This document shows, piece by piece, positions 1-10,912 of a stretch of DNA of 64,000 nucleotides (its first letter is position 1; each line of letters opens with the position of its first letter). The DNA comes from Aphrocallistes beatrix. Lineage: Eukaryota; Porifera; Hexactinellida; Sceptrulophora; Aphrocallistidae. The DNA lies in contig OY725499.1 of the NCBI GenBank assembly GCA_963281255.1, positions 3,739,148 through 3,803,147 of the forward strand, written 5' to 3'. Below the pieces are notes generated by a model, which ran no database searches, was not told where the DNA came from, and saw only the letters and a program-made list of their open reading frames with translations. Position numbers and translations under genes: made by a program.

Positions 1-391
1 GCGCTAATGTGTTTTGTTAGCAATACATCTACGATATTTGAACCTCAAAAAAATGTGTATTCCAGAATATTGATGGTCAATCTTTGAAACAAATTTCAAC
101 ATTCACTGTAGTTGTTAGAGCTAGAAAGTACAATAATCACACTGTCAATGGTTTCCCGTGACTAATTAATACAATAATTACACTGTTGATAGCTTACGAA
201 TCATGAGTAAGGGGAGGGGGCGGTGTCGACAGTAAAATCCTGATTAGGGGGCGGTGTGCTAAATTAGTTTGAGAAACACTGCTCTAAACATAAGTTCAAT
301 ATTGTTCAAGATGTATCTTATTTCATTACTTTCAAAATTATTCATATAAAAAACTGTACTTGAAATAAATAGTCTCAATGTACAGAAGTAG
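1..391. other. Non-coding leader with hAT-like transposon end
   Basis: No gene is visible. Bases about 245-281 end in TTTGAGAAACACTG, which is the usual look of a hAT-family terminus read outward (its reverse complement starts CAGTGTTTCTCAAA). No matching left end was found in the window. Bases 283-460 are the shared 5' flank of the two-transmembrane gene family; a homologous stretch precedes the gene at 5762. Confidence 0.4.
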
Positions 392-398
392 TATAAAG
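392..398 (+). promoter_or_regulatory. TATA box of two-TM gene copy 1
   Basis: TATAAAG lies 73 bases before an ATG at 465. The same heptamer lies 74 bases before the start of the related gene at 5762, within a conserved upstream stretch (…CAACTTGTAAAATAC…). Confidence 0.5.
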
Positions 399-530
399 TG
401 CCCTTATTTGTCTGAAACATACATCTAATCAACTTGTAAAATACAATCATAGCTGACAATCTAAATGGGAAACGAGATATGCACTACTCTTTGTTTCCTT
501 TGTTTTCCCTTTTTTTAAATTTGGGGGATT

Positions 531-878
531 ATGTTTAGTTATGTAGTTGAAAAGATTTATGGTGTTGATGATGATTTTTTACATGAGAGTCGCTGGGAAT
601 TAACCAAGAAACCTTTGGGCTCCAAATGTAGAGCATTGAAGTGCACACTTCTAATTATCTTCAATCTCTTCCTACTCGCATGCACAATTGGATTATTGGT
701 GCCATTCATCTTGTACCTACGCGAAGAACCTAGCACGTATATCCCTCTGATAGTAATGTTTGCAGTCTGCTCTTGTAGCTGTGTATGCTCTAACTTCATA
801 ATGTGCTTATACTTTGGATGTTTCTATGTATCAATGAAAATCAGTGCATTCCTTGCTGATTTAAGTGACAATTATTAA
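531..878 (+). CDS. Small two-transmembrane protein, family copy 1
   Basis: Unrecognised family; function unknown. The 115-residue product has a short N-terminal arm with the family motif WELTKKPLG (residues 22-30), TM1 about 39-63, a short charged loop, and a Cys-rich TM2 about 72-100. The single exon follows a TATA box. The conserved upstream ATG of the family (MGN...) is present in the same frame at 465 but runs into TAA at 516-518 after a T-run. The ORF therefore either restarts at 531 or has lost its N-terminus; an error in the homopolymer is also possible. Bases 617-728 are identical to the reverse complement of 1431-1542 in the opposed copy. Translation of this ORF is plausible but not certain. 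Confidence 0.6.
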   Translation: MFSYVVEKIYGVDDDFLHESRWELTKKPLGSKCRALKCTLLIIFNLFLLACTIGLLVPFILYLREEPSTYIPLIVMFAVCSCSCVCSNFIMCLYFGCFYVSMKISAFLADLSDNY

Positions 879-1059
879 TAAAGTTGGTTATCGATGTGTA
901 ATTATGCTCTCAACATAAGTTCAATATTGTTCAAGATATATCTTATTTCACTAGATTTCAAAATTATTCATACAACTAATAAATACATAGTACCTGAAAT
1001 AAATTGGTCCAAACTACCCCCCATTCTTCCTGTTTGTTATTTTAAGTAAAAAATAATAT

Positions 1060-1225
1060 ATAAGATAATCACATCATTAAACACTATAAACAAGGATGAC
1101 TTTCTATCAAACATACTGAACAGTTTATCCAAGAATAAGCGAAGACCTACTACAAAATAAAAATACACAAGCTATACTACTGCTCGCATCAGGTTGTATC
1201 CTACACAGAGACAACAGATAAGATA
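1060..1225 (-). pseudogene. Fragment of two-TM family gene (C-terminal half plus 3' UTR)
   Basis: Read on the minus strand, this stretch closely matches bases about 6036-6210, the TM2 end and 3' flank of the gene at 5762 (shared run GTGTAGGATACAACCTGAT, then LFLDKLF). An internal stop and small indels leave no usable frame. It lies directly downstream of the minus-strand gene at 1281-1679. Confidence 0.7.
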
Positions 1226-1280
1226 CAAATTATTGGATACTTGACCAATACTAATACTGTTGACTTGGTGGTTGCTAGCA

Positions 1281-1679
1281 TCAATTGTCATCATACGGAT
1301 TTGCCCTGTGTAAGGTAATTCCCGCTACTGCAGAGTAACATCCAAAGTATGTGCACATTAAGAAGTTAAAACATACACAGCTACAAGAGCAGACTGCAAA
1401 CATTACTATCAGAGGGATAGACGTGCTAACTTCTTCGCGTAGGTACAAGATGAATGGCACCAATAATCCAATTGTGCATGCGAGTAGGAAGAGATTGAAG
1501 ATAATTAGAAGTGTGCACTTCAATGCTCTACATTTGGAGCCCAACGCTCGCTCTCTGAATATTTCACAGCAACTCTCATCATCGTAATTTTCATCATCAA
1601 TTTTACAACACACAAATAATGGCACACACTCACAACACAGACACAGAAACACATACAAAATATAATCACACACAATCAT
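1281..1679 (-). CDS. Small two-transmembrane protein, family copy 2
   Basis: Unrecognised family. The ATG at 1679 gives 132 residues. TM1 is about 55-80 and TM2 about 88-115, both nearly identical to copy 1. The N-terminus differs completely: a hydrophobic, Cys-rich stretch at 2-25 that could be a signal sequence or third membrane segment, then an acidic patch (DDENYDDE). The WxxxxxPLG motif is reduced to RALG. The C-terminal tail also differs (ITLHRANPYDDN). A TATA-like TATATAAAT lies about 50 bases upstream. The match to copy 1 starts and stops abruptly at GSKC, so this gene is a mosaic made by gene conversion, recombination or recent partial inverted duplication. Confidence 0.6.
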   Translation of the reverse strand: MIVCDYILYVFLCLCCECVPLFVCCKIDDENYDDESCCEIFRERALGSKCRALKCTLLIIFNLFLLACTIGLLVPFILYLREEVSTSIPLIVMFAVCSCSCVCFNFLMCTYFGCYSAVAGITLHRANPYDDN

Positions 1680-1912
1680 TTTCAAATTGAAGTAGAAGTT
1701 AATATCTTATTTCTGTGGGTATTATTTATATATGACTTTTCCTGGCGATTTCATATATATTTATACTTTCTAACTGAGCGTAATTAGTATTCCTACCTAC
1801 AAGTATTAATTGCAAGAATAATATTGTTAAACCAGTCTACGCTACTTCATGTAAGCAATTCTTCATTCACACTCGTTGCTTTAGAGAATATTAGCTGATT
1901 AATAATTATATA

Positions 1913-2333
1913 CAGTCGAAATCGGGTTATTTTGTCCATTTGATTGCACTGCCAAAACGACAAAATAACCCGATAGACAAAATAACCCGAAGACAAAAAA
2001 ATCTTATTTTATTATTTTATAATTGAATTATGAATATAACAATTTACACTGACTTGACGACAAAATAACCCAATGGGACAAAAAAACCCGGTGTAAAAAT
2101 AATCCGATTTCGACTGTAATATAAAATAAAGGACAAAATAAGCCAACAAATTATCAATTGTTCACACCCCAGATAGACAAAATAATCCGATAAGACAAAA
2201 AAACCCGAAGACAAAAAAATCCGATTATTTTATAATTGAATTATGAATAAAACAATTTTTACACTGACTTGACGACAAAATAACCCAATGGGACAAAAAA
2301 ACCCGGTGTCAAAATAACCCGATTTCGACTGTA
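1913..2333. mobile_element. Pogo-like MITE with tandemly duplicated half
   Basis: The element at 1913-2116 has termini CAGTCGAAATCGGGTTATTT and the inverted form ending ATTTCGACTG, flanked by TA dinucleotides. The interior repeats the motif GACAAAATAACCCGA. Bases 2178-2330 repeat its right half and end at a second TA-flanked terminus. No coding capacity. Confidence 0.75.
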
Positions 2334-2519
2334 CTTGTATAATTGAAACACCTACTCTATTTAGTTTTATTTTATGTAAGCAATTCGTTATTCTTACTCG
2401 TTACCTTAGAGATGATTTTTGGTATGTGGGAGTCCTTTGGCAATGGCTCCACTATTTCTGACCTCAGACGAAAATATCGACTCATCATGGAATTATGACG
2501 CCATTGTCACCTTTTTAGT

Positions 2520-2830
2520 GCAGCCCCTATAGGGAGATGCCCTTATGGCATGGACGGAGTATCTCGTCCGTCCCTATGTATGTATGTCCGTACGCGGGGT
2601 ACTGCGAAATCTAACAGTCAAATTTTTACCAAATTTCGCATGTAGAATCTCATTATGGTGTAGATGTGCACTGTCAACATTTTTTCGCAAAATCTCATCA
2701 CTTCCGGTTTTTAGAAGTACGTATATACATATGCCCTAAAATGATTATTTCCCGATGTATTCCGATATTAACATTTCACATTCCTCCGAGTCACTTCCTG
2801 GAGCTGCACTGTCGGTCTGTCGACCGACAT
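2520..2830. repeat. Dispersed repeat family C, copy 1
   Basis: Contains CCCTATAGGGAGA, GTAGATGTGCA, CACTTCCGGTTT and a GTCGACCGACATTTT end. Diverged copies of these blocks occur in the same order at 45975-46145, and partly at 49320-49545. No ORF of note. Confidence 0.55.
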
Positions 2831-3339
2831 TTTTTATAATTTTCAGGTTTTCGATTATAACTCAGTCATTTTAGGTGAAGGCTGAAATTAATTGAATGTG
2901 TGATATTAATATTACAAAATATGATACAACTATCATAAAAATGATAACTCATCATTTCGTTATGACGTCATCACAACGCATCAAAAACTGAAAAAATTGA
3001 CAAATTTGGTGATTTTTCGAGTGATATCGATTATAACAGTAAGACAGACATGTTTAGAGATGTTATCTACCTTATAATCAATCAGAGTGAGCTCAGGCGC
3101 TCAAAGGGTGCCTCATGCGGATAAAAGTGTCCACCAGTCGCGCCGCGCAAGCAAGCAAAGTGCGATTGTCAACTTGTAAAATATAATAATAGTTGACAAT
3201 CTCGCACACAGGGGTTGTTTTTATGGTAAATAATTGGGTCCACTGATATTTTTGGATCAAAAAGTCAATTCAACCTTAATAAGATTTTGAAGCCTTTTTA
3301 TAACACTTTTTATTTACCATTAATAGAATCTGAGGAGAA

Positions 3340-3690
3340 ACCAACCATCCAACACGGCAATGCCCCAGCGCATAAGCCAAACAGGCCCGAGAGTGGCTGA
3401 GTGAAAAAAACATCAGCTATTACAATGGCCTCCCCAGAGCCCTGATTTAAATTTAATAGAATCCCTATGGAATCTGCTCAAAAGAAACCTAAATTCAAGA
3501 AGTGTACTTCCAACCTCTTTAATGGAAGTAAAGGAAATTATAAAGGAGGAGTGGGGAAAGATAACATCAAAAGAGTTGGAGAATCTAGTCAAATCAATGA
3601 TGAAAAGGATGGATTAATTGAAAATAGCCAATGGGGTCCACAAAAAATACTAAAGCTAAGAATTACAAAACTCCTTACAGTATATGAATA
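3340..3690 (+). pseudogene. Tc1-type transposase 3' remnant
   Basis: Translated fragments show NAPAHK (the block around the second catalytic Asp), then ESLWNLLKRNL, EEWGKI and a KSMMKRMD tail. This is the usual order of the Tc1 DDE C-terminal third. Stops and frame changes interrupt it and no inverted termini were identified. A decayed DNA transposon. Confidence 0.75.
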
Positions 3691-4055
3691 GAGATTGTTA
3701 TCTGAATACCCTTTTCAATAAATCAAAAAAACGTTATATCTTAACTAGATTGAATGATGTATCATCCACTATGATCAGTTCGTACTATCCAATGTAAGCA
3801 ATTAGCCATTAAAAAGTATTGATCAGCTTATATTATCTAATGTAGCAATTACTCATTGACTCACTCCGTCTTCTACAGTAGTGAGTAGGAGTGATGGACT
3901 GCTTTCATTAGGTTGCGTAGACTGGTCAAATGAGATTTATTACTGATTAAGTAAATACGTAATGGTAGCCTGTGATAAAAGTATAAATAATACAAAATGA
4001 TCAGGAATTACCAGATAAAAAAAATAAAATAAAAACCTACAATTTACTGCAAATA

Positions 4056-4190
4056 ATGAACAATAAAGTTTCTCCAGACATTCCAGTTAATGAAGATGGA
4101 AATATATCTACTACCTGGTGGGAATGTATCAAATCGCCGTTCGGAAGATTTAAAGTATTGAATTTTGCTTCCAGTTCCATAGTGAGATGA
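4056..4190 (+). pseudogene. N-terminal fragment of a two-TM family gene
   Basis: An ATG opens a 44-codon frame carrying WWECIKSPFGRFKVLNF, which matches the family motif WWDHLKIPLG and its neighbours in the gene at 8416. It stops at the point where TM1 should begin. Hydrophobic codons reappear downstream in another frame, consistent with a deletion or frameshift. Confidence 0.6.
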
Positions 4191-4439
4191 TCGTGGTCTG
4201 CATATTTCTGCAGTTTTTTCTTTGATAATGTTTCAGTATATTTCGTGCAAGATTTAATTGCAGACAAACTATTTGAGACTCCTTGTGTAGAAGTTCTAAT
4301 AAAACACAAAACTGCAGTTGACTTCGTCTGGATCAACTAGTTATTATCAAGGTTCGTAGCCATTTTGACACGAAATCACTATTCTGCTAGAGATACTATA
4401 TTTATTAATAAAGTTGGTTATCGATGTGTAATTATGCTC

Positions 4440-5100
4440 TAAACATAAGTTCAATTTTTTTGTTTGTTCCTCCAAATTGATTGAAGAATTGGCAAGTCTT
4501 AGGGATATGAAAATTGGCATGTAGGTGTTAAATGATGCTCTACGATTAGTTCGAAGATCTAAGCGAAATTTTCACACATCTGCAAAAAAAATGGAAACCA
4601 TTTTCACACCTTTTCTATACAATATATATGGCTTCACTCTCACAATAAAAATTATTGTATAATGCCTACAATAGACTGTCATTGTTATTAATACTTCAAA
4701 GCAATAATTTATATGACAAAATTTAGTGGCATGCGACATAATGTACTATGGTGGAACCCCATATGGACCATGGATCAATTATATTTTCATTTATGGTCCA
4801 TATGGGGTTCTACCATCGTAAATTTTGTCACGTGCCACAATTTGGTGCCACGATGAAACCAATTGAACCACAAGGTCATTTGAGTAAAATATCAGAATGC
4901 TACGATATCTCAAAATATAACGGTCTCAAGATATCACGGTACTAAAGCATCCATGGTTACTTAATACTAGGATCTCAAGATATCACGCAAAAGCACTAAA
5001 TAATGTTGTGTGTATATGTTCACACCTTTGACGAATTTTGAAAAATATGCTAGAAACCAGCTTCCAACGGTTGACATGGGGCTTTTGGCGTGTAGATTTT
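4440..5100. repeat. Dispersed ~0.6 kb repeat, copy 1
   Basis: Matches 15430-15835 in order: GATTGAAGAATtGGCAAGTC, GAAAATTGGCATGTAGGTGT, CTAAGCGAAATTTTCACAC, TTTTCTATACAATATATAT, then AAAATATGCTAGA and CTTCCAACGG. Non-coding. The related copy starts with a Helitron-like end (see 15417), so a non-autonomous Helitron is possible but unproven. Confidence 0.6.
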
Positions 5101-5687
5101 GAAAATCATATTTTCGAACCATATGATAAATTATTTTACTTTTGTTTACAATAGATACATTAAGTAAACAAATCTCAAAAAGATGTTAGAAACTAGCTTT
5201 CAACTGTCGATCTGTGATTTTCGAGGCGTAGATTCCTAATATTGCATTTTCGAATCTATCGATTTTGAATTTGTTGATATCCCCAGCGACTCAGCGAACA
5301 CAAAGTGCTCGCTAACTGCGCTACGCTAATGCGCGCTAGTCTAAAAAACCCCCAAAGTGTTAGAAAATTCAAGAATAGTATTGGAACTTTTGAATCACAA
5401 AAGGAGAGTGAAAGTAGGCAATTTCGTGAGTGGTGGTCGAATGTCATTTTAGGAAGCATAACAATGAGTAATATTAAGAATTGATCATTTAGAACTAATG
5501 CCAACTCTCCAAAACTCCAGTGGAACTAATGCCAACTCTCCAAATTCGCACTAATGATATACCTCGTTCAATATTGTGGATTAAGGCCTACTATAATTAT
5601 AGTAGACTATGTGTGGATGTATCATACATATTTCATTACTTTCAAAATTATTCCTATAAATAATAAATACTTATACAGGAGAAGTAA

Positions 5688-5694
5688 TATAAAG
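5688..5694 (+). promoter_or_regulatory. TATA box of two-TM gene at 5762
   Basis: TATAAAG lies 74 bases before the ATG, at the same spacing and in the same conserved flank as at 392-398. Confidence 0.55.
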
Positions 5695-5761
5695 TTCCTT
5701 TGTTTGTCTGAAAGATATATCTGATCAACTTGTAAAAATACAGTAATAGCTAACAATCTAA

Positions 5762-6133
5762 ATGGGAAACCAGATATTGCGTATTATTTGTTGGCCCGTC
5801 TGGAATTCTGAAGATTCAAGCATGTCCTATGAGTACCAAGGTAACTGCTGGGAAATAACCAAGAAGCCGTTAGGCAAGGCGGGAAGAGCGTTGAAATTCA
5901 CACATCTCGTGCTTATCGAACTCAGTCTTATGATAATGACAATTGGATCATTGGTGACATTTATATTTTACATACACAGCGATCCTAGTTTGAGCATACC
6001 TCTGACAGTATTTTTCGCAATCTGCTGCTGTCTCTGTGTAGGATACAACCTGATATGTGCAGTATACTTTTTTCATTTTTATTTTGTGATAGGTATTTGC
6101 TTATTCTTGGATAAACTGTTCGAAAAAGATTAG
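5762..6133 (+). CDS. Small two-transmembrane protein, family copy 3
   Basis: This is the best-preserved member of the unrecognised family: 123 residues, single exon, ATG at the conserved position (MGNQIL). The polar N-terminal arm ends in CWEITKKPLG (29-38). TM1 is about 47-71, a short loop with PSLSIP follows, and a long Cys/Phe-rich TM2 region spans about 79-114. The tail is FLDKLFEKD. The 3' flank to about 6210 recurs in the fragment at 1060-1225. Both termini of the hairpin probably lie in the cytosol, but topology is inferred from hydrophobicity only. No catalytic motif is seen; function unknown. Confidence 0.7.
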   Translation: MGNQILRIICWPVWNSEDSSMSYEYQGNCWEITKKPLGKAGRALKFTHLVLIELSLMIMTIGSLVTFIFYIHSDPSLSIPLTVFFAICCCLCVGYNLICAVYFFHFYFVIGICLFLDKLFEKD

Positions 6134-7097
6134 TGAGCCAATGTATAAGTATTCAGTATGTGTGATAGAAAGTCATCCTTGTTTATAGTGTTTAATGATG
6201 TGATTATCTTATATATTATTCTAAGAAACAAACAGGAGGGATGCGGGGTAGTTTGGACCTCTAAGATTGTGGAAGTAGTGGTGCTTTCCAACTTACAAGT
6301 ATCTAATTACGAAAATACTCCTAAAAGTGTTGAATTAATAATGCATCATATCTTTAACTCATGTTGAGAGCACAATAATATACTAGAATTGAACTACTTT
6401 TTAACTACAATAATATACACGTAAGTAGCTGAGTCACATCTTCTCATATGTAAAATTATGTCTTGATATTTCTCATAAATATTCGGCGAATCCTTAATAG
6501 TTTATATTACAAAATGGTTGCCTAAACACTGTACTAACTTTAAAGACGCTTTTCTCTGAATTAGAGTCAATTTAGTGAGAAATGCGTAAATTACTTTTTA
6601 AACCTTGAAAATATTCGTCTTAATAATGTCTGGCATTGCTCGGTTAAAGTGGTGACTGTAGATCTAAAATCTGCAGGATTTGTATGGCAACTAACATGTA
6701 TGTAACTACTAATACAAAATGAATAATTATATGGGCTGGAGAAAATATTCAGGTATTTATTACTATCATGTATTTATATTTTTAAGAAATAATTTTAAAA
6801 ATTGCATCAATGTAATGCAATGCTTTCTAGCGATCAACAATTTCCTTCTAGCTGTACTCTCAATCTTTGAAAGAGATGTATTCTCTCAATTCATTTACTT
6901 TCAAAAGTATTTATGTGATTATATGCTTGTAGAATAAATCGTCTCAAAGAACATAGTACGTCTCAATTTTGAGTGGGCCTAACGTGGGTCACCCTAGTAA
7001 CTAATAACCACAGTCGTCTAGTTTTTGAACTGGGCCAAACTTTGATACTATTCCTAAACATGGCACCTTGTATATTAAGAAATAATTTAAGTGAGAT

Positions 7098-7246
7098 CAG
7101 GGGCGGTCCCAAGGGGGGGGGGGGGGGACACCCGGGGCATTTGCCCCGGATTTCATTGGATCACCTAAGACAAATCATAGAAGGGCCCCGGATTTTATTC
7201 TTTGGCCCTGCCTCGCCCCGGGCTTGGAAATTCCTGTGACCGCCCG
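7098..7246. mobile_element. 149-bp hAT-type MITE with perfect 8-bp target duplication
   Basis: Termini CAGGGGCGGTC and GACCGCCCG are imperfect inverted repeats. The element is flanked by the direct repeat AGTGAGAT (7090-7097 and 7247-7254). The interior is G/C-rich with a long G-run and self-complementary CCCGGGGC blocks. Confidence 0.85.
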
Positions 7247-7395
7247 AGTGAGATATTAGGGGACTATGGCCATGTTCTTGAACAAATTTTAAAAATTTAT
7301 TCTCGATGAAACGCTATTCCTTCAATCAACTTTAAGAGAATACTTCCTAAATCTATCTGGGCCTATTACTTAAATTGTAATCCAGTTTGTATACA

Positions 7396-7735
7396 ATGCT
7401 CTCCAAATCATTCCAGACATTCCATCAGCTGAGAAGGAGAATTTATAACTGCTGGGATACCGAGAGGCCTTTAAGTATGGACGTAGAGCATCGAGATTCA
7501 CGCTTCTCATTCTTTTCGAACTCTCCTAATCGCATTTTCAACTGGAATATTGGTGGCATTCAGTATGTACGTATGCAGAAAGCCTAGTAGCGTATAGCTC
7601 TGATAGTAGTGGTTGCAATCTGCTGTTATTCCGTGCGGATGTACCAACTTGCTGATGGGGATACATGCACTACCAGTTCCTATACGGCAACGGCCTTCAA
7701 CGTCATCGATAAACTGATTCGAGATATTCATTAGT
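7396..7735 (+). pseudogene. Frameshifted two-TM family gene
   Basis: The family order can be followed across three frames: NCWDTERPLS (motif CWEITKKPLG), then ASRFTLLILFELS, then IGILVAFSMYVCRKPSS, then IALIVVVAICCY and a DKLIRDI tail. At least two frameshifts and a stop after the TM1 block disable it. It is closest to the gene at 5762. Confidence 0.8.
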
Positions 7736-8360
7736 AAACTAAATGCAGGTATATTGAGGTTGACGGATATGTGCTGTATTGTTCAACTGTATCTTTATCA
7801 AAAAGGAAATTGAGTACGCATATTATTACAACCACGCAGTTATTTTAATCAAATCATAAAATAAAAATTTAACAGCTGTTGCATCGCTTAAGCTATTTTG
7901 CCTTCTCTATACAATTATTTGTAGTCAAATGTGGACAAAAAGGCCTAAACGCTAATTAACTAAATAAATCCATCCAAAAAGATTACTTCAGCGTCATAGT
8001 ACAAACAATTATTCTCATTATTTGAAACTAACTTAAGTTTACCGGAAAACTAAAAATAAAAACCGCGAGGATTATTTTCAAAGAAAAATACTCTAATATA
8101 GTTAATTGTATATTGAAGGAAATGATTTATGTAGAACAACGGAAATTGAACAAACTTCTCCATCTAACGTGAAATCTTTCAAGTTGTAGCGCATGCATTC
8201 TCCTAAAACCATTCACTTTCAAAATTAATTCTTGAGAATAATTATACGTAAGTACTAGCTAGTTTCAATAAGCAGATATCATAGTATTCTGAAATTAGTA
8301 TTACATTGTCAACGGCAAGGTTTATAAATAAATTCACCAGAAACACATTCGTACATTTGG

Positions 8361-8367
8361 TATAAAT
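8361..8367 (+). promoter_or_regulatory. TATA box of two-TM gene at 8416
   Basis: TATAAAT lies 55 bases before the start codon. Confidence 0.5.
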
Positions 8368-8415
8368 AAAGATTTTACTAAGCTTAGGATATAATATTCA
8401 AACAATAACTAGAAG

Positions 8416-8718
8416 ATGTCAAAGAACGGTACAAAATGGTGGGATCATCTAAAGATTCCTTTGGGCATGAATAACATTGGATTGAAAGTGGTACTCATCA
8501 CGTTTATTGGACTCATTCTCGCCCTTCTCACCGCAGGATTCTTGATCGCAGTCGTCGTTACACTACAAGTCGCGGCTCCTAGCAAGAAAATAACTCTGAT
8601 AGCAGGACTGGTCATCTGTAGTGTGCTGTGTGTGGGCTACAACCTGTTGCTAGGGATCTACTGCATGTGCTCATACACCGTAGTTCTATACTATGCTATG
8701 CAAAGTGGATCTGATTGA
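8416..8718 (+). CDS. Small two-transmembrane protein, family copy 4 (divergent)
   Basis: A 100-residue single-exon member of the same family. It has WWDHLKIPLG (8-17), TM1 about 25-51, a basic loop PSKK, and TM2 about 59-94 containing CVGYNLL, which matches CVGYNLI in the gene at 5762. It lacks the longer N-terminal arm of the other copies. Sequence outside the motif and membrane segments is well diverged, so this looks like an older, selected family member rather than a recent copy. Function unknown. Confidence 0.75.
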   Translation: MSKNGTKWWDHLKIPLGMNNIGLKVVLITFIGLILALLTAGFLIAVVVTLQVAAPSKKITLIAGLVICSVLCVGYNLLLGIYCMCSYTVVLYYAMQSGSD

Positions 8719-9354
8719 GTAACTCAATACTGTACTGTTTATTCATTGTAGTATCTTGTTTAATAGTGACCCAAATTATTGGTACAATAATCCTGTTAGT
8801 TGTGATGAGGGGTAGATTTGATATTTGGTGGCATAAATGCCAATGGTGAACTACCAATATTATATGCATTAGTATCAATTAATTGATCACAACGTTATAT
8901 AAAGGGGTATTATTTATATATCGGCGGGATTTCAAAACGCATTGAAATTGTATTATCAGCCAGAATTGATTTCTATTGGCCAGAAAAAAACATACTTATT
9001 ACCACTCCATAATATAAGAGTTAACGGAGGCGAAAAATGTTACATGAGCTACACTGTACATATTAACTGGAATGGAAAATATGTATTTTGGTTCAGATTA
9101 TTAATATAAGATCAATCGTATCTTAAAATACTTAGTTAGCGGATCGGAAGCACGAAATCGTAGAATTGAGCAATATACTCAAAGTCAAAAATACAAAATA
9201 CTGAAGAAGATTCAGGTAGTATTGAAAAAACTTTTCAGAACCTCGATTCGAGAAATGAAAAGCAATAGAAGTTTTAAGTTCGAAAGACTGACTTTTAAAA
9301 TCCTAAACACTACCAAGTCAAGTTTAATACGGAAGAGGAACGGATAAGCTCAGC

Positions 9355-9522
9355 AATGGTAATATCCTATGGTAATATCCTATGGTAATATCCTATGGTA
9401 ATATCCTATGGTAATATCCTATGGTAATATCCTATGGTAATATCCTATGGTAATATCCAATGGTAATATCCTATGGTAATATCTTATGGTAATATCTTAT
9501 GATAATATATTATGATAATATA
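9355..9522. repeat. 13-bp minisatellite
   Basis: About 13 tandem copies of ATGGTAATATCCT, contiguous and without spacers. The first eight or so are perfect, then degenerate toward ATGATAATATATT. Confidence 0.95.
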
Positions 9523-10830
9523 ACGTGCCATGGCCCTCCTCTTCAACCATTACCTCTATTTTCTATCGTAGACGAGTGTACGAGTGTGGCTAGCATGGAG
9601 GTGGAATCTTTCCTGTATCAGCACTGTAAACAAGACGGTATCTCCCATATAATATCGCATTGGAAGTCTCTATGGCATGATTGACATTAAGAAATTCCAA
9701 ACATTCTCTCACTTTTTTCATCGAGCTCACGAAGGAAAGCCTGATCTTATTATTACAAAAGAGAGGCTTTAGCTTTTGTTCTGGCAAGATTGCACTCCGT
9801 ATGTGATAAAAAATATGAAAGTTCTAGTTTTAGTTGCGAAATAGTAAGAATGGATCTGTTTCCCATTAGATAAGTGCTGGTTCAGAATCCAACTGATGTG
9901 AAAGTGAGAATTTAGATAATTCGTAATTGTTGCATTCATCTGAGTGAATCTTGAGAGAATACTCTTTAATTCTACGAGTTTGTTTGATGAGAAGAAACAT
10001 GAAACGAATACGAAACTGTAACTATGAAAATGTGTAGAAATAGCTCGCAATCTGATTCTATGAAGTACAACTAAAAATGTATATGTTGAAAACATCTGGT
10101 CAGTTAGGAAGACTTTTTGGAAAGTTTCGACATTATTAAACAGAATCACAATTTCCTTTTCGAAAGAGTATCAACATATTTTATAATATTGCTCGACACA
10201 CTATCAAACAAGTTCTCTTGATACAATTTCTGTTGAGGTAACTCAAAACCACTAATTTTCAAATAGACCTTAGCTGTTTACACGTCTGTCTCTCCATATT
10301 GAAACCTAAATACTTTGAAGTTAGCACGTGCGAATGATCGCAATGTTGTCTAGACCATTCCATATACAAAATAAAAATTGGCTACACTATACTGTACATA
10401 CGTATTTACACTAAGTATATACGCACTTAGTTTACAAGTCCTAGCGAAGGTTGTATAACTTTTCAATAAACCTCAGAGCTAGCTTTAATTAAAACTAGTC
10501 ACGGCATCAAAGAAATTTGATACAAAGAATTACAAAATAAAATAAAAAGAAATAGGAATTTTACATAATTAGCATCTCCATGAAAATGACATTTCTAGAC
10601 ATGTTTAGTTTCAATGATGTGTAGGTTATACAATTCCATTATCCATTAACATGACAGATGGTCGAGTGAAGACATAACCATCTCGCACGGAGGTTAGAAA
10701 AATACTCAATCCTATTTTGAACGCGCTGTCTTTCGCATGTAATTATTCTATTGGTTACATAAGTAAAGAATCCCAACATAACCTCACATTTGAGCTATAA
10801 CAGTTACGACATTTTACTACAGTGTAAGTA
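9523..10830. other. Non-coding interval
   Basis: No coding region can be supported. Two minus-strand ORFs here (9590-9787 and 9769-10149) were compared by eye with the missing ZFYVE26 C-terminus and did not match. Confidence 0.4.
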
Positions 10831-10834
10831 GTCG

Positions 10835-10840
10835 TATAAA
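10835..10840 (+). promoter_or_regulatory. TATA box of gene at 10913
   Basis: TATAAA lies 78 bases before the ATG. Confidence 0.45.
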
Positions 10841-10912
10841 AAGATGAAATCTTTACATTAGTTAAATACCTTCATATTCTAAAAGAAAATATCTGAGTGA
10901 AAATTCTACAAA

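Noticed and set aside
3467-3691. 74-codon ORF
   Set aside because: Wrong frame of the Tc1 remnant; the neighbouring frame carries the transposase motifs.
9590-10149. Minus-strand ORFs as possible ZFYVE26 C-terminal exons
   Set aside because: Strand and position fit, but the translations do not match the expected C-terminal blocks and lack convincing splice borders.
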